Assembly (NCBI GenBank): GCA_963978905.1
Contig: OZ022256.1
Coordinates: 48,532,001 to 48,596,000 of the forward strand
Length of the DNA stretch: 64,000 nt
Origin: Trichostrongylus colubriformis
Taxonomy: Eukaryota; Nematoda; Chromadorea; Rhabditida; Trichostrongylidae
Reading direction: 5' to 3'
A program made the position numbers and the translations under genes. Shown here one piece after another: positions 12,201-23,600 of this stretch. The stretch's first letter is position 1, and every line of letters starts with the position of its first letter. Below the pieces are notes generated by a model. The model worked only from the letters and a program-made list of their open reading frames with translations. It was not told where the DNA came from and did no database searches.

Positions 12201-13477
12201 GGTTGTTGCAAAATTAATTTTGGAAATGGACCGCATACTTCAAACTACTATAACTCAGCATAAACACAAGTTTATTAATCGAAGTAAAAACCATCAGAAT
12301 CTACACACTTTTGCCAACGAACAGGCAATAAATCTAAGCCTTCACTATAAAAACTACTATCACGAGAATCAACGAAGTCAAGGAAGGCACATTCAACATC
12401 GTCTAAATTAGTAAATTGTTTCTGACGCAGATGAGAATTGAGGGCACGAAAAAAGTGATAGTCTGTTGGGGAAAGGTCGGGAGAATATGCTGGGTGAGGG
12501 AGAACTTCTATACCCAAGTGGGTCAATTTTTGCCGAGTGATTTGTGAGGTGTGTGGCCTTGCGTTGTCCTGCAACAGGATCGGCCCTCCTCTATTCACCA
12601 CCGCCGGCCACAATTTTTGCAACTTTCTATACATTTGCTCCAGATCACAACAGTAAGACTCTGCTGTGACTGGCTGATCAGGTTGCAAGAAACTGTAATG
12701 GATTACACCTTTACAACACCAGCACACAGTAATCATAACCTTTTTAGGGTGAAGGTCGGGTTTAGGAAAAGTTTTCGGAGGAGCATCCTTATCTACCCAG
12801 ACTAATCCCCGCTTCCTGTTATCATAAAGAACCCATTTTTCATTCACAGTTATAATACGGTTTACAAATGGCTCATTTTTATGGCGAACTGGGAGATTAG
12901 AGCAGGTGTCGAAACGTGCCAGACGCTGCTCATCGGTCAGGTCATGAGGCACCCACTTCGACATCTTCTTCACCTTGCCGATTGTCAGCAAATGTCTGGC
13001 CACTGTAGAGTAATGTACGCCTAGGTCTTCTGCTAACGTACGAGTATTCGTCTCCGGATTTGCTTCGACGGCTCTCCTTAAATCTTGATCATTAAGCGAT
13101 GACCTGCGGCCGCGACCCGACTTCTCTTCGAGATCAAAATCGCCAGAAGCAAATTTTTTAAACCAGAGCTCCACTGTTCGTTCGCAAGGACAATTCGTCC
13201 CAAAAACACTGCTGAGATTACGAGCTGCCTCCGCTGCGGAGTGTTCCAATTTAAACTCATAAAGCATGATGACTCGATAGTCGCGTCGGTTCATGATTCT
13301 ACGCAGCCCTGGAAAAGGCTGGCTGGAAAACTAGAGCGACATTCATAGAAGTTTCTGAAAGAGCAGAAAAAAACCCACCAAATGGTATGCCTGGCGTTCC
13401 TTGGGATGGAATGGTTCAGGATAAAAAATCTACTTATTTATACATACCTTAAAACCGAAATTAATTTTGCAACAATC
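12201..13477 (-). mobile_element. Full-length mariner element with matching TIRs and TA duplication
   Basis: The left end GGTTGTTGCAAAATTAATTT and the right end (inverted GATTGTTGCAAAATTAATTT) differ at only a couple of positions and are flanked by TA at 12199-12200 and 13478-13479. The 1277-bp length is typical of mariner. The single transposase ORF lies on the minus strand. A shorter, broken relative occurs at 29914-30991. Confidence 0.9.
12275..13294 (-). CDS. Mariner transposase, full length, first catalytic Asp replaced by Asn
   Basis: This is a 339-residue uninterrupted ORF, the usual mariner transposase length (about 340-350). The N-terminal region has the paired helix-turn-helix domains (VIMLYEFKLEHSAAEAARNL, then RTLAEDLGVHYSTVARHL). 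The linker motif WVPHDLT precedes the catalytic core. The second and third acidic residues are present: LLQDNARPH and, with 34 residues between, the terminal Asp of YSPDLSPTDYHFF (DD34D pattern). The first, normally within DEKW, reads VNEKW here (codon AAT), so metal coordination should fail and the protein is predicted to bind ends but not cut. Start was chosen at the MNRRDY Met, which matches the family's N-terminus. Confidence 0.88.
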   Translation of the reverse strand: MNRRDYRVIMLYEFKLEHSAAEAARNLSSVFGTNCPCERTVELWFKKFASGDFDLEEKSGRGRRSSLNDQDLRRAVEANPETNTRTLAEDLGVHYSTVARHLLTIGKVKKMSKWVPHDLTDEQRLARFDTCSNLPVRHKNEPFVNRIITVNEKWVLYDNRKRGLVWVDKDAPPKTFPKPDLHPKKVMITVCWCCKGVIHYSFLQPDQPVTAESYCCDLEQMYRKLQKLWPAVVNRGGPILLQDNARPHTSQITRQKLTHLGIEVLPHPAYSPDLSPTDYHFFRALNSHLRQKQFTNLDDVECAFLDFVDSRDSSFYSEGLDLLPVRWQKCVDSDGFYFD

Positions 13478-13601
13478 TAATACTATAACAGCTCTATAAT
13501 ATCACTCGTGCAGCATGTCTGTGTTCGTGGGCGTTGCTTGGAATTGTTACAGAGTCGGTGATAATTGGGGGGGACGTTATCACCTTGTGGACTGCTAGGT
13601 T

Positions 13602-14027
13602 CAAAGGAATGTCAACGGGAAAAAAGCTTATATGTTATTCATATACATATTTATGTTGTATTTGCTTAATAAGGGCCATGTGCAAGTTTCACGCGAGAAT
13701 TCGGATGAGATACAGCTCCCCAAATTGTCGGCCGGAAGGGCGGGGCCTCCGAGTAAAAGCCCCATCCCGTTGTCTGCCGCTGTTAGGAAGGAACAGTGGG
13801 ACCATTTACGTAACTTTCTGTTCCTACGATAGGTCTCGGACCGCGGTGGACGACGGGTTGAACAGTTGCTCCTAGGCTCCGCCCACTCGACCAAGACTTT
13901 GTGGTGCTTTATCTTAGCCGCATTAACTTTTTTTTCGCATGAAACTTTGCATGAGGCCCACATTAAGCAAGTGCAACTTAACATATGAGTAACAAAAAAA
14001 CTCATTTTTCCCTGGACGATTGCTTTG
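13602..14027. mobile_element. Family C MITE, full-length copy
   Basis: This roughly 426-bp element has inverted ends (CAAAGGAATGTCAACGGG and GGACGATTGCTTTGA) and the family's internal landmarks: TGTTGTATTTGC, TTTCACGCGAGAATTC, GGGCGGGGCCTCCG and their inverted counterparts. It has no coding content. Confidence 0.7.
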
Positions 14028-14051
14028 ACGAGGAGCAGCTCACATATCGGC

Positions 14052-14150
14052 TGAAATTATCCCTAATGATGTTTTCATGGACTTCTCAGGAGTAATACCG
14101 CGCCTTTCCCAGTGCTGCTCTCAATAAATTATTCCAGGGTTTCACAAAAT
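14052..14150. repeat. Dispersed about 100-bp repeat, copy 1
   Basis: This segment (GAAATTATCCCTAATGATG through TTTCACAAAATATC) matches 18249-18348 in the same orientation at roughly 80-85 percent by eye. Its class is unknown. Confidence 0.55.
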
Positions 14151-14975
14151 ATCAAGTGTTCTTTGCTCCAGATTCTGATGCCTACTGCCTTTTTACCACA
14201 TTCTACCATTCTCCCTTAAAAGAGTTCCGAGATAACACATTCAACATACTTTCATTAGTTCGAAAGCAAATTTCTTACCGTGCACTGCTAGTGATTCAAC
14301 TATTAGCCATGTGATTCCCGATAAGCAGGTTAAAAGTACCTTTGGATTGAAAATACCGTGCTCTCTCCCTGTTCCCGAACGTTAATTAGCTTACTTGAAC
14401 GGCGCGTGGCTAAGGACCTTGTGTCTGGGCACCAAAATACAGCTCATTGCTGCATGTATTCAGTCTCCAGCCCATGCATTTGGTGGTATTTGAACATGGT
14501 TCCCCAAAACTGCCAGGGTCAGCGTGAATGCTCTCAAATAGGGTTTCCCTTGTCCATCCTCATGGCATCGCTTCCCGCTTACACTTTCTTACTCTATGAC
14601 TGCTTGAATATTCCGCCTTGCTACGGAGGGATTTCAGATTCCCAAGGACCTGTCAATGGGTACATAGGTGTGTCACAAAAGCTGGCCATAAATATGAAAT
14701 CAAAATAAATATAAACTCAAAGTATGATTGCGCAGAAATGGCTCATAGACGCACCAACCCCTTTCAATGCCTCTGTAAGTGGGGTGGATGGTAAGTTTGC
14801 GCCACCGTGGTGAATCATTCCGAACAAAGCACCTAACCGAGTCATAAAGTTAAAAAGGCATTCGTTTACCTCCTAACACGCTTTCCAACGGTGTTTTGCC
14901 GTTTTAATTTTCATGAGTCTTATAATCTTGATCAATTTTTGATTTATGATAGCTGCTGATTATCGCCGCAGCTCG

Positions 14976-15200
14976 CGATGCGAAAGTTACCAAAAGAATG
15001 CCGAGTTATGGGCAAAAGCTTCGGTGTCGGACGGGACTCGAACCTTACTTCATGCTTTCCGGGCATATATGCTCATCCATTACACTACCGACACCTCTTT
15101 CACCTTAACTTAGCTTCTGAATGGTATATTTATCGTAGCTTATCAGCACTCGGGTGTATGTCGATTCTATCGTGACTCAGATCGTGATGCCGCGCAGTGC
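14976..15200 (-). repeat. tRNA-derived SINE-like repeat, copy with tRNA-like module
   Basis: The minus strand of 15023-15095 is a 73-nt tRNA-like module: acceptor arms GGTGTCG/CGACACC, an A-box-like TAGTGTAATGG, an anticodon-type stem TATGC/GCATG around loop CCGGAAA, and a B-box GGTTCGAGTCC. Flanks (CTGAATGGTATATTTA, AACTTTCGCATCGCG) are shared with the copies at 34824-35585. The T-stem junction has one extra nucleotide compared with a canonical tRNA, so a functional tRNA is unlikely. Confidence 0.65.
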
Positions 15201-15639
15201 GCCGCGTGCGGCGTGTTCAAAACTACATTGTGTCCCCAAGGTGCAGGTTTACCCTATTTTTCAGCGATAGCTCTAGAATAGACCAGCAATATCCCTACTA
15301 ATTCTAAGCGGTGGCGCTTCGTGATAGCCGCCACTAAGCACATGAATTAAACCGGAACAAAATACCGCAAAATTTTTATCGGCCTGTTTTTAAAAATCAC
15401 GTCCCAAAGATATAAGTTCACCTGGTTTTCGTGCTTTGCTTCTATCAAGGGGAAATTGTGAAGTTAATGTGGTTTTCCCGAGTTTTGTTCTGCAGTGCCA
15501 TGCCACGCAGAATACACTCATTCGAGTACGGAAGGGACAAATCTGGTTTTACAAGGATTCAGGATTTTGCAATCGATAAAATTTGAAAGAAGATAGGCCA
15601 ATTCCTTAGCCTGACCAATAATTTCAGCTGCAACATGAC
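15201..15639. other. Intergenic stretch, nothing identified
   Basis: No domain or repeat edge is recognised between the tRNA-like repeat and the Tc1-like relic. Part may be the left end of that relic. Confidence 0.3.
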
Positions 15640-16440
15640 CTGTACGATACGAAAAAGGGAAGGCCGCAGCAATTTTCTAAGAGCCAGAAGCGTCGAATCC
15701 TAAACGCTGCCTTCAATTCGACAAAAGTTATGCGGCGGTTGCGCAGGGGGCTGGTAGCTATCCTGTCGGAAAGCACTGTGCTGCGTTTACTCAAATCGTT
15801 TCCTCACAGCCGAGCGAAGGCGGTGGTCGTCCACGGTATACCTCGTGAACGCTCACGAAGCTGTAAGCTGGACGCATCAGGGGGATGAAGTGAATTGCAG
15901 GGTTACTTTATTGACGTAGTAGTTTACAAAAAATTAGTAATAACGTTGCAGGTAATTTTTTTCTGTTGAGAAGTTTGATTTGGATGTACCGGGCAGCTTG
16001 CAAGAAGGGAGTCACGCTTTTTTTAGGGTGCGGATTTGCTCGTGGTAGTATGATGGCTTGGGCCGCCTCCTCTCGCTTCGGTAACAGCTGGATAGTAAAC
16101 ACCACACACACACATCGACTTTTTTTCCGGAAAGCGGCCAACCGACCCAAATGTTCGTGACAGTGAGCGATTGTGGGGTTACTCGATTAACGTTTCAAAA
16201 TGCGTCCTTCTTTCAACTCAATGGATGACCTCTCCATCGAGAATTCTTCGACAGCGGCTTGGCCCTGGTGTTGACAGCGAGGTAGTCGAGAAAGGCGAGG
16301 CAACGCTAGCTTAGCTGGTTTCCCCGTTTGCATCACTTCTTTCAGTAATGCAAAAGGAGGGAAAGTATGACAACTATGGAGATCAGGGCTAGAGGATTCT
16401 ACTTTTAGGCGTCTTACTTTTTCATTACCTTCTTCTCCGT
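15640..16440 (+). pseudogene. Tc1-like transposase relic
   Basis: The + strand around 15650-15800 translates to a helix-turn-helix region of Tc1 type (GRPQQFSKSQKRRILNAAF, then LSESTVLRLLKSF). Further on, about 15975-16100 gives a KFDLDVPGS segment and, in a shifted frame, GFARGSMMAWAA, recalling the KFNLDGPDG and GGGSVMVWGA motifs around the first catalytic Asp of Tc1 transposases. Several frameshifts and stops separate the pieces, and the terminal repeats could not be defined. The order matches a decayed transposase on the + strand. Confidence 0.5.
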
Positions 16441-16452
16441 TGTTAAACATTA

Positions 16453-17316
16453 GGTTGTAAAGAAAGTTCTGGCCGGTTTTTCGCGTTCACAAGATAAATT
16501 CAAATATCAGAGCACAATAGCATGAATCAGCTTACATATTATGCTCCTTAGATAGATGAAAATTGCTTTTTCGAGTATATGTTTAACTTGGAATGCCACA
16601 AGGTGCACGAACTACTAGGGGAATTCAAAAGTACTGCGAAAATGGCCTTTTTTGGTTGACTTCACTTCAAGAGTTCTTGTCTAATCCGCTCCCAGCAAAG
16701 GCAACTACACATGTGATACTGCAAGAGGAAGGGATGAAGCATTGTAAAGAACATTTTTCCCTGGTTTCAGAAGTGCAAAAATAAGAACGAGTTGCTCGGA
16801 TTTTCTTGATCGAATTGCTTTAACTGAAACGGCAGAAAGCGATGAGCAATCATACTTCCAGGGGATATCTACAAGTATTGGCCTTCAACAAACAAACTTA
16901 GTTGACCACCAGAAGTAGCGTTGATTCAAAAAACCCAAAAAAGGGTGCCGCAGGACCTATCAGAGCAGATTTGCGCGAGCGCATTTTCCACAAATCCTCT
17001 TCCAGGAATTGAGGCAGTTACAGGCTGAGGCCCTTACTCGTGCATCATATTCACCAGATCTAGCGCTAACTAAGCCTTATTTTACCAAACATCTGGACAG
17101 CTCCTTCAGCAGCTGTGTTTTTAGAAAGAATGCTGGTCTGAGGTCGACTGTTTTTGATATTGCGCTACATAAATTATCAGCCCTTCATCAAAATGAGATG
17201 CAAATATCCATGACATTGCTAGAAGTGTGGCGAATCCAAAGTTGCTAATTCTGTGGGAGAAGATGCACTCTGAACCGAGTTATGATCTCCAGCCGGCCAA
17301 AACATTCCTTACAACC
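16453..17316 (+). mobile_element. Decayed mariner element, + strand
   Basis: Inverted ends GGTTGTAAAGAAAGTTCTGG (left) and their complement at 17288-17316 are flanked by TA at 16451-16452 and 17317-17318. At 864 bp it is shorter than an autonomous mariner. Near 17040 the + strand reads ASYSPDLALTKPYF followed by TKHLDSSF, the region around the third catalytic Asp, and the last part resembles the mariner C-terminus. The remainder is frameshifted. The right end lies 3 bp from the TA used by the next mariner. Confidence 0.65.
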
Positions 17317-17321
17317 TAATA

Positions 17322-18211
17322 CCACGTTGTCCAATAATTCTTGTCCGAAAATTTCACTATTTTTATTTTTTTTTCAACTTTATTGAAAGGCAAGTCTAAT
17401 CAACAATATAATCACCACAGTTATCCACAACAGTGGCCCATCGATTGAGCAGGTCGCCGATGCCATTCGCCCAGAACTCTGGGTTCTGAGAGTCGAAGAA
17501 GTCAGCGATCGCCTTCGCAAGCAAGTCATAATCAACGCATTTTCTCTTGGCCAGGAAGGATTCATGAGGATGGGTAAGGTGATAGTCAGAAGGGGCAATG
17601 TCTGAAGAGTATGGCGGGTGGGGCAGCACATCCCAGCCGGGCTCCCATAGCTTGGCCTGGGTACTTTTCGCGAATGGGAGCGAAATGGGAGCGGGCCTCG
17701 TCATGAAATAGGTGACCCCGGACATTTTCCGGCGCTTTTCTCGAACAGCGACGGCGAGCCGCTGGAGCTGGTGGGTGCATACGGCAGCGGTGACTGTCTC
17801 GTCTTGTAACAGCACCTCGCGGGAAAGCATTTCTTCCGCGTCCCAGAACCAGCACAGTCCCAAGCGTGGTTTGTCTTCCGTGTCAATCTCGCCGCTGCTG
17901 AAGCTGTTGAGCCAGCGACGCACGGTCTCGTAGCTCACACATCTCTTGCCCAATGCAGCGCTGATGGAGTGGCAAGCTTCCGTCGTTTTGGTGCCGCAAG
18001 ACCGCTCATAATAGATGACACTGCGAATTGGGTGGGTATCGACAACGCGCATTGTAGCTCTCCCCACGGGATCTAATGGGTCAATATATATTTTCCTAGA
18101 AAGCTTAGGGAACATTCTACCATATTCCTACACTTGCCTGATATCATAACACTTCTAAGGAAAATTGTGGAATTTTGAAAATTTTCGGACAGGAATTATT
18201 GGACAGCCTGG
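17322..18211 (-). mobile_element. Internally deleted mariner (second family) with intact TIRs
   Basis: The left end (CCACGTTGTCCAATAATTCT) and the inverted right end (CCAGGCTGTCCAATAATTCC) are flanked by TA at 17320-17321 and 18212-18213. Ends beginning TACCAGGCTGTCCAATAATT are typical of a nematode/insect mariner lineage. The 890-bp length is about 400 bp short of full. Its end sequence differs from the mariner at 12201, so it is a separate family. Confidence 0.8.
17396..18115 (-). CDS. Shortened mariner transposase ORF, 239 aa
   Basis: One open frame joins an N-terminal mariner DNA-binding region (VIYYERSCGTKTTEACHSI, then RCVSYETVRRWLNSFSSGEI) directly to the C-terminal third (ETVTAAVCTHQLQRLAVAV, then YSSDIAPSDYHL and GIGDLLNRWATVVD). 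The segment carrying the first catalytic Asp is deleted. The second (LFHDEARSH) survives only in another frame at 17586-17855, because of a local shift near a short duplicated GCGAAATGGGAGCG-type motif. The third Asp, in APSDYH, is kept. The product could not transpose but might still bind mariner ends. It may simply be decay that happens to remain open. Confidence 0.6.
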   Translation of the reverse strand: MFPKLSRKIYIDPLDPVGRATMRVVDTHPIRSVIYYERSCGTKTTEACHSISAALGKRCVSYETVRRWLNSFSSGEIDTEDKPRLGLCWFWDAEEMLSREVLLQDETVTAAVCTHQLQRLAVAVREKRRKMSGVTYFMTRPAPISLPFAKSTQAKLWEPGWDVLPHPPYSSDIAPSDYHLTHPHESFLAKRKCVDYDLLAKAIADFFDSQNPEFWANGIGDLLNRWATVVDNCGDYIVD

Positions 18212-18248
18212 TACTTAGCATCTCTACTCTCGCGTTCTGCAATCGTAT

Positions 18249-18348
18249 GAAATTATCCCTGACGATGGTTTCATAGACTTCTCAGACGTGATACCGCGCA
18301 TTTCCCCAGTGCTGTTCTTAATAGATTTTTCAGCGTTCTACAAAATGT
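18249..18348. repeat. Dispersed about 100-bp repeat, copy 2
   Basis: This segment matches 14052-14150 (GAAATTATCCCT, GACTTCTCAG, GATACCGCGC, CCCAGTGCTG landmarks in the same order). Confidence 0.55.
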
Positions 18349-19323
18349 GGTACTTTCTGCACGGAATGGTATTTAAATCAGCAAGGGTATTGATTTGAGA
18401 GCCACCATAGTCCAATATTTCTGCAAATTACCCCCAATCGCACAATCTTCTTGGTAAACACAACTAATACGCGCAAAAACTCCACCTTCATAAGCCCAGT
18501 TCCTCTACTGGGTCTTCATACCTGCATAGTCATTCCCCTTCAGACTCTGACTAATTCGTTGGCTTGCGCTTACCGTTGGCTTGCTCTTACGAGTAAAATT
18601 GCCGAGTAGGCAAGTACAATCCATTTATCAAACGGTGATCCTTTTCCAGATGTTTCCGGAAAGTACGCGAACTGCGCATGAGAGCTTTCACCCTGGTAAG
18701 TATAGTGCTCGTGGCAGCAGCGAGTCACTACAGTACAAATCCACTGCCTGGCTTTTGAACAGCCGCTGTATAAATTCTAAAATTGTAATACTTCCGGTTC
18801 GAGAAAAGGGTAAAGTGCCGAAAGCTTGCCGATAGGTGGACAATTCCTTCTGCAAATCCTTTTTGAATTTTCTTAGGTTTTTCATAATAAATTAAGACCT
18901 TATATTGATTTTTAACGTTGTTCAAAAATAGTTCTGATAAAACACTTTTTGTCAAAAGAGCTTTTCTCCTGTCCTGTATACACAAAATCTCCGAACATAG
19001 ATAAGGCCGAATTGCGACTAATGATCATATACGCCTTCTCGTACCGTTCTAAAAGAGGTGCCCTATCTATGAGAAAGGTCCAGTGCAGATTATATCAGGG
19101 TGCTATTGCAGTGAGGGGGCAGCTCATAAAAATCTGCACACCTCAGTATCTCTGAGCGATCTTTGTAGGATCACTCTGCACATTCAAGCATATATTTGCT
19201 CAAGCCTCAACGGAGGAAAGAAGGTTCCTTCCCCTTCCTTGGCTTAGGTAGAAATAGTGTCCACAGTGGGATGCCCCCCCCCCCATTGCTATAGCACCCA
19301 TAACGGATTTGGACTATCGATTC
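18349..19323. other. Intergenic stretch, nothing identified
   Basis: No exon, RNA gene or terminal repeat is recognised. A homopolymeric C run lies at about 19274-19284. Confidence 0.4.
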
Positions 19324-19660
19324 TTAAAGGCACATTTCGCGATAACCAAATGGGTCGACTTACCTTCTTGGAACAGTAGATCCTTGGGTAACTATTAGTC
19401 TGGCTGCACCTTTTTCGCTTCGCCCGGGTGCGCTACTACGGCCCCACACCTGCTGGAACCCACTGCGACACCGCCCACTTCGCTCAGTTGACCAAAAAGA
19501 GAGCTCAAGTGGGTGGCGTCGTAGTGTGTTCGAGCAGGTGTAGGTCCGTGATAGCGCACCGGCGTGACGCGTAAAAGGTGCAGCCTGACTGGTTACCCAG
19601 GGATCTATTATTTCATTGAGGTAAATCGATCCTTCAGATTATCGCGAAGTGTGCCTTTAA
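19324..19660. mobile_element. Family D palindromic MITE
   Basis: The left arm begins TTAAAGGCACATTTCGCGAT; the right arm is its inverted partner ending ATCGCGAAGTGTGCCTTTAA. Pairing continues inward through GGTAACTATTAGTCTGGCTG and GGTGCAGCCTGACTGGTTAC. The 337-bp element is non-coding. A second copy is at 24023-24316. Confidence 0.7.
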
Positions 19661-20682
19661 GCGGGTGTATCATCAATGTAATCTGGGTCGTAATGTAATT
19701 TAGGGATCCCACTCCGTTAGGTTCGGTGTCCGCTGTTGTTTTGTCTAAATAGTAGCTGAGGAGACTTGGAGGGGGGCTCTTCTTGCCCACCAAAGATTCA
19801 CGTGAAAATACTTGAGAGTACAATGATGTTTGTATGGCGCTATCAGGTGAGAGCGCGAAAATAAGTGATCTCCTTAACTTTGCACATTAGTATCCTAATT
19901 CGTACTACATTTTTAGACTTAAGAAAAGCTTACACCGTAACTTTTCCAGTGGAGCTCATTTGTAAAACTGGTATTTTAATTTTTAGAAAGATCTTGAAGT
20001 CTCACACTATTCCTTGATTTTTTTTTTTGCTTCCCGAACCTTAATATTCATGCTTCATGCTTCATACTCATCATGCTTTGCGCTTCGAACAATATTAAGG
20101 TCCATCCATGAATGTCGAAAAATCGATAATCATGTCACACGTAGGTTCCATACTGGAACATACGAGAAAATTCAAATTTCGAAATGATTTTGCACAGGAC
20201 GAATTACGACCACAGCTTGAGCGCAAATCTCAGCCCTCGTCTTGAATTTCAAGTTTTTGTCTTGCATCCGATCTCCAGCTGCTGTCATTCGCGCTGTCTA
20301 TCTATCCAAATCCCACAGTTTCATCAGGTTATTACATCATCGCTATTCATATGGAATAATCGCCAATTCACTTTTGCTGTCGCACCGATTATATACCCCG
20401 CTGTGCATGATTTTCATCAATTTCTCTAACTAATTTCTCTATCTGAAACAAACCACAAAATTGATTTTCATTATTACTACAGTGAATATTTCTCAATCTT
20501 CCTCTTCTTTATGATCATGTCAATCGCTTCGGACTCTCTCTCAAGGGATATCATGAAAATTAGTTGATTAATTTCACACTAGGTGTGACGAAGCGAAGTG
20601 AAGAAGTTCAAGACGGAACCGATAACGAGTTGTTCAATTATCCCCTCTTACTTATCTCTTTACATCAATTTAACTGATTTCA
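19661..20682. other. Flank upstream of the transporter gene
   Basis: No coding exon with correct phase was found here other than the small first exon at 20683. The stretch probably includes the promoter or 5' UTR. An additional upstream non-coding exon is possible. Confidence 0.35.
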
Positions 20683-23600
20683 ATGACGCAGGTGAGATTA
20701 TTTACCGTTGGTGGAAATCGCTGAGGGTGTAAGAATAATTGCTTCAGCAGGCTGGAAGTCAATCGACGCAACCGAAAGGTTTCTCATGGTGGGTCGCGGC
20801 TGTGTTCATCATTGGAGAGACGGCCGGAAGCGGTTTGGTGGCTATGCCAAACGCTATCAAAAATACAGGTAAGCGCTGTGAGTAGCGCGCATGCATATCC
20901 ACAACACAGATTTTTCTCCCTTCCCTCTAAGGAGCACAGAGGGCAAATATTTGCCATTGTCTGGTTTCCATTCAAATGAATCGTTCACGGAAGAATGAGT
21001 TCCTTTGTTACACATATTTTTATGTTGTATTTGCCTGATAAGAACCACAGGCAAAGTTTCAGCAAAAAAGTGAGAATTCGGCTGAGATACAGCTGCTCAA
21101 ATTCTCGGGCGGGTGGGCGGAGCCTCCAAAACAAAGCCCCGTCCCGTTGCCCGCCGCGGTTGAGAACGGAGAGAGGGACTGTTTGAGTACCTTTCTGCTT
21201 CTACCATGCGTCTTCGACTGCGGCAAAGGACGGGGTGGAAACTTGCTCGGAGGCCCCGCCCACTCGGCCGAGACTGTGGTGCTGTATCTTAATAGGATTC
21301 ACATTTTTCGCGTGAAACTTCGCATGCGGTCCACATCAGGCAAATACTACATAAATATATGGGTAATTTTTTTTCGTAGACGATTCCTTTAAGGATCTCT
21401 TCGAAACAGAAGTCAAACTCCTCGTTACAAGACTCTTAAAAAATCCACTCTAACTAATTACTTGATCTTAAGTTGGACTTATGAAAAATTCATCATTGTT
21501 TAGAGTTAAATAATTTCACAGAAATCAATACTGTGTTTTCATTTCGAAATGGAAATCTTCGAGCAGGCAAAGTGACTGATAAACATGGTGAGGAGAAAAG
21601 CTAGAGCTCGCAATCATGCGCTGATCAAAGACACCGGGAAGGGGGCAAAGAAGGAAAGCGTATTCGGAAAAGAATATTCTCTGTAAACGAACATTCGAAC
21701 TCGGAATAGTTAATGTGTAGCGAGACTCGCTTTGAATAGCGCGCCCTTGGAGCGGTATTGCGAACATGATGCGCTTCAGTTCAAGCTGCATGCTTCAGTG
21801 GCCGTATTGCTTGCTGGCGGCGAGCAGCCTGGGCACTGTTACCGAACTCCCTGTAATCTGACCAATATATCGACTCAGTCTTTGACAAAAAACTTTTCCT
21901 ATAACTGTAAGACAGTACAGTCACACTCCGGAGCGCTACTGCTCTGCACTTCATAACCCCGCCTTTCTCACCACCCCACCTCTTTACAAGAGTAACTGAA
22001 GAGTAACTGATCAGCAGTAGGACAATAAGGCTACTGTATGTGGATAGTAACGAGGCCGATAACAAAAACTAATAAGTCTGAAACGGCGCTTCAACATCTC
22101 TGACAGCTCGGAAGTTCGTTCAAATAGGCGATTGTCGTCTCCGAAAAATGTGAGCCTTTGCGTATTTCTCTCCATTACTCCGGGAACGCTCCACTGAAGG
22201 GACCTGTTTGCTTCCTTCGTTGAGCATGATGATACAGGTAGCCAGCATAAACTTGAATATTGAAAGCGGTTAACACCTGAAATTTCGCTTCATAACAGTC
22301 TGAACATTTTTCGTAATTTCAGGTTTGATCGGTGGTCCCATCCTTCTCTTCTTTCTTGCCGTGGTAACTGCTCGAACGGCGATGCAGTTGGGTAATAACT
22401 GGTTAATAATGCAGAGAAGATGGCCAAAGTATTTGGAACCTTGTCGGAGTCCTTATGCAGAAATGGCCTATCGGTCGATTGGAGGGAGAGCGAGGTGAAA
22501 TATTGAAATGTTTGTCGCTCAACTGCATACGAAAACATTACTTTTTCAGTCGAATCGCTCATGCTCTCATTCAAATAACTCTGTTTGGAGGGGCTTCCGT
22601 GTTCTCGCTTCTGGCAGCTCGCAATATAGCGGATCTGCTACACCTCTTTGGATTTCCTATCCATTTCTGTATAAGCCTATTCGCCGTAGCCATATTCCTA
22701 TGGCCGTTCATGATGCTTCGTAGTCCGATGCATTTTTGGTACTGCTCCCATCACTTTGGCTCTATTTTCGGTCCTAAGGTACCTTTCAGGCAGGTATCGA
22801 TCGGTGCTGCACTTTCAACAACTGTCGCCGTCATTCTAATTCTTATCGGGACTTCGATCGACATTCCCACATGCTTTCCGGTGAGTTTTCGATTTGATCA
22901 GGGAATTCCGCATGGAAAGTTCTTGCTTACTGCTTACCAAGAGATATAATTCTGGTGAGGTGAGCTTCAGTCTCAAACCACAACATCAGAGTCAAACTGG
23001 CTTCGATCTTTCTCACCAAGTCCGATTGATAGCCGTGATTTTAATAGAAGGTATAGGTTGTAAACTGATACATCTTTATTGACCCAGCATGAAGGCTTCT
23101 ATGACTAACTGCAAAAAAGTAACTATTTTTTGCTTATTTACCTCTTTATACATCTGACCAAGTGCGCCACCGCGAGTAATAAGCGATGATGTCCGAAGAA
23201 TTTATTTATTCACGTATTTCACTACTATACCATTTACTAGTCTAAACAAACATCTCAAAGGCGGTCCACAGGACTAAGGAAAACGCAAATTTGTGAATTG
23301 GGTCACTGTCGAAAATGAAAATAGATATCCTTGCGACGCAATTGTTGAGCGAAACGAATCGTATTGTCTGAAATTTTGAAAAAGCGCTTCATTCCACCAT
23401 TGGCTTTGCCAGTGCACGGATTTCCGACCGGTTTTTTCCGACGGATGTGTGATATGCGGCGCTCATACGCAAATTGCGCTTGGGGCTTCTCGAAAAAGGT
23501 CGTGGAGCATGAAATTTGCTGAATTCCCTACTTAGACCCCTATTTAACATTTATAATGAACATTTAATTTCCACCACAAAGAGGCGAATCACCGTAATCA

